DNA from: Branchipolynoe longqiensis
Lineage: Eukaryota > Annelida > Polychaeta > Phyllodocida > Polynoidae
Length of the DNA stretch: 64,000 bases
Assembly: GCA_030323885.1 (NCBI GenBank)
Contig: CM059190.1
Span: 106,309,856 to 106,373,855, forward strand
Direction of reading: 5' to 3'
Each line of letters opens with the position of its first letter. Position 1 is the first letter of the stretch. Shown piece after piece: positions 31,201 through 40,501 of this stretch. The notes under the pieces are model-generated. The model made no database searches and was not told the DNA's origin. It saw nothing but the letters and a program-made list of their open reading frames with translations. The position numbers and the translations under genes were made by a program.

Positions 31201-32095
31201 GATCCCCCTGTTAACTATTACCCCACTAGAATCAAAATCATAAATTACACCCTACCCAGTTTGAGGTGGGAGCCAAGAGGTCTAGCATTACTATTAATGT
31301 TACTCACTATAGATGTACTGCCCTACTCTGCAGGCTATTACAAAATGAACTCAAAACCCTCAAAATAACAGTGTGGAAGTCAGGGCTGGCAGTGTGGCTC
31401 TCTTCCTCTTGCTTCTCTCTCTTCTTGGTTGCCTCTTGAGCTTCCTCCTCACACTACCAGTACCCTTCTTTTATTGTATTTCTTCAGCCAGTTTAGTTAC
31501 ATACACATCTGATTGGTCAGTCTTACCAAGTAGAACATGCAAATTCTGTGGTCAACCTCACTAGGCAGACAATCTCATTTAAGACAATAATATTCTTTAA
31601 GACATTTTTTATTCACAATTTCTATACATTATTCCACAAACATGTACTATTCTGTTGACAATAGAAATTGGTATCATTGGTCAACCTCACCTGTCAATCT
31701 AGGGTGTTGGAGGTGGGAGGGGTGTGGTGATCCATCCACCCCACATGCCTCCTCCTCCCAGCCATGGGGAGGGAACTGAACCACCCACCCACCCAAAGCC
31801 AGCTTCATTTCAGCACATATGAATTATCAGTTTTCACAATAATAGGAGATCTACAACACACTCCTCACTATAACACCAACTGGTCATGATGTCTAATAGT
31901 TTTAGAGAACATACAGACATCAGTGCATTTAATACATATTTACCTAGTAGTAGTAGTTACACAGTAAACCTGTCTCATTGGGCCAGGTGATGCCATGGTG
32001 TTGGTAGAAAGAAACATACACCCTCCCCCCTACCTCCCTCCCTCACTCCCGCCTACTCCCCCCCCCCCCCCCAGGTCTATCCAGCATGCCCCATT
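31201..32095. other. Unassigned stretch
   Basis: Contains a pyrimidine-rich tract (31400-31460) and an oligo-C run near 32059-32072. No exon is supported. A minus frame at 31373-31470 is rich in R and K but lacks splice or domain support. Confidence 0.4.
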
Positions 32096-32099
32096 ACAT

Positions 32100-32182
32100 C
32101 ACACATCAGGCTAGAAATACCTAGCTGGTCACTTCACACATCATGCTGGAAATACCTACCCGGTCACTTCACACATCTGTGC
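32100..32182. repeat. 41-bp direct repeat, two to three copies
   Basis: CACACATCAKGCTRGAAATA and GGTCACTTCACACATC recur in tandem. Confidence 0.7.
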
Positions 32183-32660
32183 TGGTGTCGGTATTCCAAC
32201 TTATACAGTATCCCAACTTATACGAGGCCTAATTGCCCTACCATTGGGTGCAATTCAATTTGGCCTACCCCTGGAGACCTGTCCACACGGGCCTGTCTAG
32301 GCTCTTTCCAGTTTTTAGCATCTAGATACACTTTAGAATGCGCATAATATCATACACAAGTCCAGGTAATCAATTACATTTCAATGCACCCATACATTCT
32401 TATTCCAGAGTTATTATCTCCGGTGGTGATATTTGATGCATAGCATGGGACAATTTGACATTAATTACACTCACACACAGCACACACATTACTGTACACG
32501 TAACAATAGGTTGAATATTATTAACATGGCTTATAACAATGATTGACTGATTTAGATATCACTAGAATGGTTTTATATAATGATTTGATTACTATTAGAA
32601 TTGTCATATAACAATGATTGAATATATGATTAGAATGTTTGTACATCATAATTTGATTAT
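32183..32660. other. AT-rich stretch, nothing assigned
   Basis: Diverged short duplications around ATAACAATGATTGA (32533, 32608) are the only structure noted. Confidence 0.4.
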
Positions 32661-32662
32661 TA

Positions 32663-32917
32663 TCAGCAAGACTTATGCGAGTACAAATGCATGGAAGTAA
32701 GTTGGTAGTATGATTCTCTGTATTTCTGGGTTTTCTGAATATATTGTTTCATTGTTGGTAGTTGTCTCGGGGTATTAGTTAGGGAATCTTTCATCTTGGG
32801 CACCAGCAGTATTTCGGGACTCCCCTTGCTTGTTTTTATAACTATGTTGTAAACCCTGTCTGGACTGTAGATTGGTTTGACCAAGAATAGTCTGCCTCTA
32901 TATGCATGGATGCACAC
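32663..32917 (-). CDS. Unidentified 84-residue frame
   Basis: An open frame with DRVYNIVIKTSKGSPEILL and KQYIQKTQKYRESYY, amino-acid composition not low-complexity. No domain is recognised and no splice signals were found. It may be a transposon fragment or chance. Confidence 0.2.
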   Translation of the reverse strand: MCIHAYRGRLFLVKPIYSPDRVYNIVIKTSKGSPEILLVPKMKDSLTNTPRQLPTMKQYIQKTQKYRESYYQLTSMHLYSHKSC

Positions 32918-33049
32918 CAGGATCTAGTGATTTAGCCCTCAGAATGGTTTTAATATTGCTGTCATGAAAAAGGATATTTTTGTTTTAAGGTAATTATTTA
33001 CTCTTTTTTTATTTGCGATACGGACCCAAAAAGTCAGAATATTTTACAC

Positions 33050-33108
33050 CCCGATCTCCCAAAACAGGAGACGGACGCTGAACTCATTCGGCCAGCCTGT
33101 CTGGTGTT
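33050..33108 (-). mobile_element. Isolated SINE A head (type 2)
   Basis: CAGGAGACGGACGCTGAACT and CATTCGGCCAGCCTGTCTGG match the head of the 38509-38850 copy; the body is missing. Confidence 0.6.
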
Positions 33109-33509
33109 TAAGCTTAGCCTACACTTAGCTTCTAATAAACTTTGAACTGCTAAAAAGGGCATATCATGCCACACGGACAGCTGATAAGCCGGTGCTTATT
33201 GGCAGTAAAAATGAACTGTCAATGTGCAGATCTCCACCCACATACACTGCACAGAGCCCACCAGCTATAGACCTTCTGATTGAAGAGCTAAAGAGCTCTG
33301 CTGAAGCTTCAGTTATAGGGACTCACTCTCCCCCCACAGTAATGCTGTGGTAATGTCTGCAGTGTCGTCCCAGAGGTATATTTATATCGACCCATCTAGT
33401 TGATGCCATGGTGGAAATGTAGAATGGCGTCTAGCATAAAGCCTTACATTATACGTGACACCGTAAAGCTTTATGGCACTCATAAAGATTTTCAGCATCA
33501 ATTATGTAT

Positions 33510-33771
33510 TTGAGCCTGTCTCAAAAGGTGATAACTCTTCTCTTTTTGTTGTTGTCCATTGTAACGATTGACACAAAACAGCACAGACGGTTACACTGAA
33601 AACACAAGGACATTTGCTTCAAATCAATATGTATTCTATTGGGATTATGAAACACCATGTAACAAACAAATCAGTTTATCCTAAGAAAATGCATAAGAAG
33701 ATAGTATCTTGATCGTTACAATGGACAAAGTTTTGTCTCATATTGCTTAGCACCTTTTGAGACAGTCTCAA
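33510..33771. mobile_element. MITE M2, copy 2, with 8-bp target duplication
   Basis: 262 bp, ends TTGAGCCTGTCTCAAAAGG and CCTTTTGAGACAGTCTCAA (inverted, one mismatch), flanked by TTATGTAT at 33502-33509 and 33772-33779. An 8-bp duplication fits hAT (or P/Merlin) superfamilies. Confidence 0.82.
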
Positions 33772-33825
33772 TTATGTATAAAGTTAAATTATGTGGTTCA
33801 GTGGTTAGTTAGATCGAAACTTCCC

Positions 33826-33908
33826 CACCCGATTCAAACCAAAGACTTAGAAAATTGGTGCTTGTTGCTACCTTGCAGTGTGCTTGACATTGCTAGCATA
33901 TTAGTGCA
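33826..33908 (+). mobile_element. SINE A fragment
   Basis: CCCGATTCAAACCAAAGACTT, TGCTTGTTGCTACCTTGC and CTTGACATTGCTAGCATA are diverged body sequence. Confidence 0.5.
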
Positions 33909-33917
33909 GGGATAACA

Positions 33918-33972
33918 GATCTCCGCGTTTTCGCGGATTTCCGCGTTTTCACGGATTTCCGCGATTTTCTTA
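33918..33972. repeat. 17-bp tandem repeat
   Basis: CGGATTTCCGCGTTTTC occurs about three times. Confidence 0.75.
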
Positions 33973-34322
33973 TATGTTCTTAGGTGTTTCTAGGATATGA
34001 AACCCTATATATATGATTCACCTCTGTCTCAGAAACTGGGCTTTTGGAATAAATAATAAAACACAAACAAACAAAAAGTTAAGCATGGGCGATAATCCAG
34101 TCACCACAAGGACAGTTTGAAAACTGACTTCTGGCATTTTCCCGAAATTCCCTAACAAGATAATCCTATACTACCAAAACTGTGCAAGGTGGGAGTTGCA
34201 GCGACCTGGAGACCTGTTGCCCATGCAGTCAAGTACCAAACCGCTCTCCTCCCCCTCCAGTGTCCGGCCTGCTCCCTCTGTCTTGGCCCATTTCCTCGTG
34301 AATTATTTCCAAATAAAGCAAC

Positions 34323-34408
34323 ACACCCCGCCAGTTAAGGGCTAAGTACCCCAATAGAGTGGTTCAAGATTCTGCCGATAGATGTCACTAGCTTAACTGT
34401 CGGGGTGT
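34323..34408. mobile_element. 86-bp mini-MITE, copy 1
   Basis: Ends ACACCCCGCCAGTTAAG and CTTAACTGTCGGGGTGT are inverted with one mismatch. The core GATTCTGCCGATAGATGTCAC-like sequence recurs at 35806-35888. Confidence 0.65.
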
Positions 34409-34521
34409 AATACTAATGGTGGCGCCTTCATGGGTAAATCGATTAAAGTAGAATCTCACTGTTGCGGTTGCCACCAATCAAAACTTCACTGGGAAACAAC
34501 CAAAAATCAATTCATGGTGTT

Positions 34522-35805
34522 GAAATGATTGATTGATTGATTGGTGGTTGCTTTACGCCGTGTCGGCAGCATAGGCCATATTCTCGGCGAGAAATGTTTG
34601 TTTTTTGTTCAAACAATCAATTATGTGCCAATAGACACTCACTAAAGTAGAAAGCTCACAATCATATATTTGCGGTCAAGGGAAACAAATTCCCATAGAA
34701 AAAGAAAAGTTTTATTAATAATTGATAGAATTTATTTAGTAAACTATATGAGATGGTACAGTCCAGTTGCCCTCAAAAAGGCTAAAATGTTTTCCTGTTT
34801 TACTTTAGTAAAAAGGTCATGCATACTGTCTGCAGTGTAGAATTGTTGGTGCAGGGCCAAAAAATCAACGCAACTTAGTAAAATGTGTTTGAGTGTCAGC
34901 GGGGACTGACACTCAATACATTCAGGGGGAGGTTCCCCCTTGAGCAGAAAAGCATGTGTAAGCCACGAGTGGCCAATACGGCAGCGGCTAAGGACCACTT
35001 GGTCCCGCCGACCTCCCACATGAGTCTGTGCTGGTTTCCCCACAGATGGTTCTATTTCTTTAAGTATATTAATGTTTTCATCCCACTCATGTTGCCATTT
35101 GGATTTTATGTGGGTGGCTATTAGTGGTTTCAGATCAGAGTGAGGGATCAGACACGGTTCAAGATCACAGTTCAGGGCCTTCTTTGAGCTTGATCAGCTC
35201 GTTCGTTTCCTTGTATGCCGGCATGGCCAGGCACCCAGCACAGGTGGATGTCATACCCATCCGTTGCCAGTTGGTTCATTTTATAAATGACCGTTGCTAG
35301 AATAGGGTGATTCGTTTTCAGTCCAGCAACAGCCAGGAGGCAAGAGAAAGAATCACTGTATATAACATAGTTAGTGTGGTTGGATACCTCGATCCACTCC
35401 AACGCAAGAAGGAGTGCTCGGGCTTCCGCAGTGAAAATCGAGCTCTGATCGGGCAAGCGTATGCCAAATTGTTCCCGTCGGCAGACTGCCGCAGCAGCTA
35501 CCCGGCTTTGGTCTTTCGAACCATCAGTGTATATGGAGAGGTGGTCTGCAAACTGGCCTTGAATCTCTGCATGCAGTCCTTGGTGCTCAAGTGGATGTGT
35601 CCCAGACTTCCTCAGTTCCGTGAGTCGGAGGATAACCAATGGCTTCCTCAACGACCACGGGGGATGTTCTGGGACTTTGGCATCCTCCAACACGTCCAAA
35701 TCCACGCCTAAGGCCTCCAAATGAGGTTTCATTCGCAGCCTCAGTGGCCGGATGTAATTCGGCTTGGCTTCATACCTGGATTCGTCATGTTGAAATGAGT
35801 TCAAT
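34522..35805 (-). mobile_element. 3' end of an RNase H-bearing LINE
   Basis: 5'-truncated copy with an RNase H domain, a C-terminal zinc-finger region and a 3' UTR ending in (AATC)n on the minus strand. The last 60 bases fold into a stem (CGCCG paired with CGGCG) around ATATGGCCTATGCTGCC. The 3' UTR recurs at 50235-50485. Domain content fits the I/Jockey-like group of non-LTR elements that carry RNase H; the clade is not resolved. Confidence 0.8.
34744..35804 (-). pseudogene. LINE ORF2 C-terminus: RNase H and zinc finger
   Basis: Two minus frames. 35804-35172 (210 residues) carries RNase H with all four acidic residues visible: D94 (YTDGS), E127 (TAEARALLLA), D151 (YSDSFS) and D204 (NERAD), plus WVPGHAGIQGNERAD. 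A frameshift after NERAD ends this frame. 35043-34744 (99 residues) continues with LSRCRIGHSWLTHAFLL and a zinc-finger-like C-x2-C-x7-H-x4-C (ECIECQSPLTLKHILLSC), usual at the C-terminus of such polyproteins. The reverse transcriptase and endonuclease are missing. Not functional. Confidence 0.85.
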
Positions 35806-35888
35806 ACACCCCACAGTTAAGGGGAAAGTACCTGAATAGAGTAGTCCCAGATTCTGCCGATAGATGTCACGAGTTACTGGTGGGGTAT
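35806..35888. mobile_element. 86-bp mini-MITE, copy 2
   Basis: Starts ACACCCCACAGTTAAGG and ends near GGTGGGGTAT; core as in 34323-34408. It abuts the broken 5' end of the LINE fragment. Confidence 0.6.
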
Positions 35889-35974
35889 ATCGGTAGGTTT
35901 TTATGTGACCCGCCAGAATGAGAGATTTACAGCTATGTATCTCGTGAATCTACCTTTTCCTAATATCTTAATAA

Positions 35975-36286
35975 TAACCTACTCAAAGTGAGTTAGGAAT
36001 AACTTTGATAATATTTAACTAACTTTGGAGATATTTGGAGTGCAAGGATGCAAAATAATGTGTATGTACACAACTGGTGAAGTTAAGCGCTATATATATA
36101 TATACAATTGCTGTATTAATTAGGTCATGTTGAGGACAATTAGTTTGAACTTTGTGAAGGGGGTTGGAGGGGGGGGGGGGTCTATGAAATGATGAATAAG
36201 CACACTAGTTGGGTATGGAAGATCAAATCTAGGTAGATGTTTTGGCTTTGGAAATATTCTGATTCCCTTGGGTTATGCAACTTTAA
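35975..36286. mobile_element. MITE M1, partial
   Basis: The right end GGGTTATGCAACTTTAAG and interior GATCAAATCTAGGTAGATG identify the family. The left end is not clear. A G run (36170-36181) interrupts it. Confidence 0.55.
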
Positions 36287-36419
36287 GTTGTCCGGTAAGC
36301 GGGACTTGTCCATGTTGTGCTCTTTGGAGAAGCATTGTCGCCCGAGGTATATTTAGTCTGCATTTCTGATTACTCAGCAGAAAGCCACTCCAGTCGGCAC
36401 TTAGCGCCAGTTAATCCCC

Positions 36420-37456
36420 CCCCCCCCCCACCACACCATACACACCACACACAATTCACTTACACACCACACACACTATTCACACATAACCCACACCCCA
36501 TACACAACCCACACACACTACACTCCCGCTACACACACACAATACACACCACACACAACTCATTTACACACCACCCACACTACTCACACATAACACACAC
36601 ACCATACACAACACACATACATTACACCCCCCACACACACCATACACACCACACACACCTCACTTACACACCACCCACACTACTCACACATAACCCACAC
36701 ATACACAACCCACACACACTACACTCCCGCTACACACACACAATACACACCACACACAACTCATTTACACACCACCCACACTACTCACACACAACACACA
36801 CACCATACACACCACACACAACTCACTTACACACCACCCACACTACTCACACACAACCCACACACCATACACAACACACACACACTACAACACCCCCTCC
36901 CGTCAAACACCACCACCTAACCCACACACCACACACAACCCACACACACTACACTCCCGCTACACACACCACACACAACTCACTTACACACCACCCATCA
37001 CTACCACACACGCAACACACACACCAACACATCACACACACACTACACCCCTCAAGCACATACACAACTCATGCACCTACACATATACACACACAACCAC
37101 ATTACACACCGCACACCCACACTACTCACACATAACCCACACACCATACACAACACACACACACTACACCCCTTCCCACACACACCATACACACCACACA
37201 CACCTCACTTACACACCACCCACACTACTCACACACAACACACACCATACACAACCCACACAACCCACACACACTACACTCCCGCTACACACACCACACA
37301 CAACTCACTTACACACCACCCACACTACTCACACACAACACACACACACCATACACAACACACACACTACACCCCCACACACACCATGCACACCACACAC
37401 AACTCACTTACACACCACACACACTACTCACACACACAATACACAACCCACACACA
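36420..37456. repeat. CA-rich minisatellite running into a gap
   Basis: Irregular CACACACCATACACAACACA and TTACACACCACCCACACTAC themes with a period of roughly 90-110 bp. It stops at an N run, so its true length is unknown. Confidence 0.9.
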
Positions 37457-37954
37457 NNNNNNNNNNNNNNNNNNNNNNNNNNNNNNNNNNNNNNNNNNNN
37501 NNNNNNNNNNNNNNNNNNNNNNNNNNNNNNNNNNNNNNNNNNNNNNNNNNNNNNNNNNNNNNNNNNNNNNNNNNNNNNNNNNNNNNNNNNNNNNNNNNNN
37601 NNNNNNNNNNNNNNNNNNNNNNNNNNNNNNNNNNNNNNNNNNNNNNNNNNNNNNNNNNNNNNNNNNNNNNNNNNNNNNNNNNNNNNNNNNNNNNNNNNNN
37701 NNNNNNNNNNNNNNNNNNNNNNNNNNNNNNNNNNNNNNNNNNNNNNNNNNNNNNNNNNNNNNNNNNNNNNNNNNNNNNNNNNNNNNNNNNNNNNNNNNNN
37801 NNNNNNNNNNNNNNNNNNNNNNNNNNNNNNNNNNNNNNNNNNNNNNNNNNNNNNNNNNNNNNNNNNNNNNNNNNNNNNNNNNNNNNNNNNNNNNNNNNNN
37901 NNNNNNNNNNNNNNNNNNNNNNNNNNNNNNNNNNNNNNNNNNNNNNNNNNNNNN
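37457..37954. other. Assembly gap (498 N)
   Basis: Unsequenced. Frames crossing it are meaningless. Confidence 1.
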
Positions 37955-38505
37955 GTCGACACTGTAACTTCTAGTTTGCAACTGTCTTTATTTAGAACGT
38001 AGTCATGACGTCGTCCGGTATTATGCTGGGGGTGTTCATACAACTACATACATTACATCTTCCACTTTTAACTATATATATATTTTTTAATATCAACCAA
38101 TAATTCTTTTGGCGCGCGACTATTTGGTGGATTCAATGGTACATAACAATATACATTTCATACTTAAATTAATTAATACATTTTGATTTAAAGTTGCCTA
38201 TTATATATTAACTAACATCAAGATCAATGGGTTACAATTGTTTCATATTAATATTCACATTAATGCCACATCTTTCCTTTTTTTTTAAATGTTTTTGTTT
38301 AAGTTGTTAATAAATGTTGTGTATACTATAAAGTCAAAAACCATTTATATTTTCAATGCACTTAACAATTAATGGTAGCATTTCGTATATAACATATGAG
38401 ACTATCACAATATTCAATATTGTTATTTTGTTAACAAAATTTCCCAAAATGTTCAAAGTATTGAGTCAATATTTATTTGATAACATCTATGACATGTTTG
38501 TTTGT
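37955..38505. other. AT-rich stretch, nothing assigned
   Basis: No frame, repeat family or tandem structure noted. Confidence 0.45.
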
Positions 38506-38508
38506 TTG

Positions 38509-38850
38509 TTTGTTTGTTGTTGTTTTACGTCCTAGCAACATCTAAGGTCATATCAGGACGGGTACCGACTTGTGACAGTGCACACTCATGGCGACTTTAT
38601 AGTGCTGTCCCACTGGGAAACCAGGCTGCCGGCACCATGACCTGGTTTCCCACTCAGTCACATTATCCTGACACTGAGCACACCAGTACTTTCCCTGTCC
38701 TAATAATGCCGAGCGCCTGGCTAGGAAGCGACAAGTATCAATTTTTAAGTCATTGGTTTGACTCGACCGGGACTCGAACCCACGACCCCACGATCTACCA
38801 GCACGGGAGACGGACGCTCTAACTCATTCGGCCATCCCGTCTGGTGCACT
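38509..38850 (-). mobile_element. SINE A, full length, head type 2
   Basis: Minus strand: head GGGATGGCCGAATGAGTTAG, then a long variable segment (CTCCCGTGCTGGTAGATC), B box GGGTTCGAGTCCC, body and tail to TTGTTGTTTTACGTCCTAG. The long variable arm resembles a class II (Ser/Leu) tRNA. Confidence 0.88.
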
Positions 38851-38900
38851 CTATGACATGTAAAACAACTTAGACAAATCATTTAATTCTTTATTTGACC

Positions 38901-39255
38901 TTAAAGCTGAATAGTCCGATGAAAATATCAAATTTTCAAAACCAAAACAATTATCTAAATTTTATTCTACATATCTAACTTAGATACTGGTGCACTTATT
39001 AAACATTTGTCACCACACAGAAAGGAATACGGAGGCAATTGAATAGAACCTGTTACTGCAGAAACCTACGGGGTCAGAGTTTTGACAAGCTTGCCAAAAT
39101 TAATTTTGCATGTTTCCACTTCAAATATCTCAAAGGTTAACCACTTAAAATAAAAGTTACTTCAAGCTAAAGTAAGGTACATAATGACAATCAACCTAAT
39201 GTATTTATCTCAGAAAATTTCAGAAACGCAAAATCATCGGACTATGAAACTTTAA
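38901..39255. mobile_element. MITE M1, full-length copy
   Basis: TTAAAGCTGAATAGTCCGAT to ATCGGACTATGAAACTTTAA, 355 bp. Confidence 0.8.
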
Positions 39256-39563
39256 TTATGTATGTCGCAGGGGGGGCAGCTTCTTCTGTCGCTTCTTTAT
39301 ATTTGCATGTTTTGTGTTAATTGTTTGTTCCAAAGTAACTGTGTCACTATTATTGTACTGCTATTCTAGCGTGACATTTGCTTGATTGTTAGTTCCAGAA
39401 TTACAACATATAGCAATATCTATCAGTGTTATTCAGATGTGCAACACTTAGTTAATATAAAATTCCATACGGTTACCATATCCAATCTACGGCCGCAGCA
39501 AGCACTCTAGTCTCTACAGGCCATAAGACGAAATTTTACGTAAATATTTTTGACAACCTTTTT

Positions 39564-39903
39564 TTAAAGTTGCATATTCTAATGTAACCATACCATTTTT
39601 AAATAGGACAGTTTATTCATAACCACAAATATCAGTATATTCTGGTAGCCTTTTCATATTCAGGGTTTTTTTGTGACATTTTTAAAGTTGCACAATCCAA
39701 TTAGACTATAACATTTTGACAGTGTATTCAAAACACATATCAGTATATTTGTGCATCCTTTGTATACTCAGGTTACTTTGGTTTCTATATAAGCCATTTC
39801 TAATAAAAATTGTAGTAAATTTGCTGTCAAATATATAGAATACATTTTAGATAATTGTTTTGGTTTTGAAAATTTGATGCTTCATGGAACTATACAGCTT
39901 TAA
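39564..39903. mobile_element. MITE M1 variant, with internal end
   Basis: Left TTAAAGTTGCATATTCTAAT, right GGAACTATACAGCTTTAA. A further left-end-like TTAAAGTTGCACAATCCAAT at about 39685 and another at about 40004 show nested or tandem insertion. Confidence 0.6.
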
Positions 39904-40050
39904 CAAGTGATGCTTCAACTTGTTACTTTGTTGCAATTACTGAAGTGGTCTAGTCTTCTGTCTAGACATTGATGATGGAACTTCAAGATGTTGGTAACAT
40001 TTTAAAGTTGCACAGTCTAATGTAACCAAACCATTCCTAATTTCAAATGT

Positions 40051-40500
40051 AAAGGGGCTGTCACATTATGACGCATCGCGCCAACGTACGCTGACGTATG
40101 TGATTTTTGGCTGCTACATCGGGATACGTTGTTATGCGTTATGCGTGCATTAGGCGCTCATTGGTTTATATGTCAATGTATGCCGATGTTCGTTGAGATA
40201 CGGCGTCGCATGTCAGGGGGTCGGCAAAGTTTTGTGCATGCACAAAACTTTTGATGTATGACAACGTTTGACAACGTGTGTATTTTACATCCACCGTACA
40301 TTATGTATGCGTTAGGCATATGTCGATGTACGTTAGACATACGTTAGACAAATGTTGTTCACTACGTTGCACTACGTTGACCTATGTTAAAGGCAGTGGG
40401 AACGTACAATCGGCATACTGACAACGTATGAATAATGTACGTCTAACGTATGCCTAGTGTACGTTTAGTATTTCTCCAGCGTGTCTTGACATATGTAACG
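40051..40500. mobile_element. Left arm of a short-repeat-rich element
   Basis: Dense in CGTATG/CATACG, ACGTTAGACATACG and related motifs, in both orientations. Related sequence continues at 44995-45205 after the LINE. The AAAGTTTTG and GGGGGTCGGCAAAGTT motifs appear inverted on the other side, suggesting one palindromic DNA element split by the LINE. No transposase visible. Confidence 0.5.
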
Positions 40501-40501
40501 T

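Noticed and set aside
31373..31470. A basic, lysine/arginine-rich C-terminal exon on the minus strand
   Set aside because: The segment is the complement of a pyrimidine-rich tract, which produces K/R codons automatically; the acceptor lacks a pyrimidine tract.
34060..34322. An exon after the strong acceptor CTCCTCCCCCTCCAG near 34260
   Set aside because: All three phases stop within about 80 nt or run into a mini-MITE, and there is no donor or poly(A) context that would complete a gene.
37071..38043. Long frames of 180-300 residues around 37.4-38.0 kb and 55.1-56.2 kb
   Set aside because: They consist mainly of unknown residues translated from N gaps.
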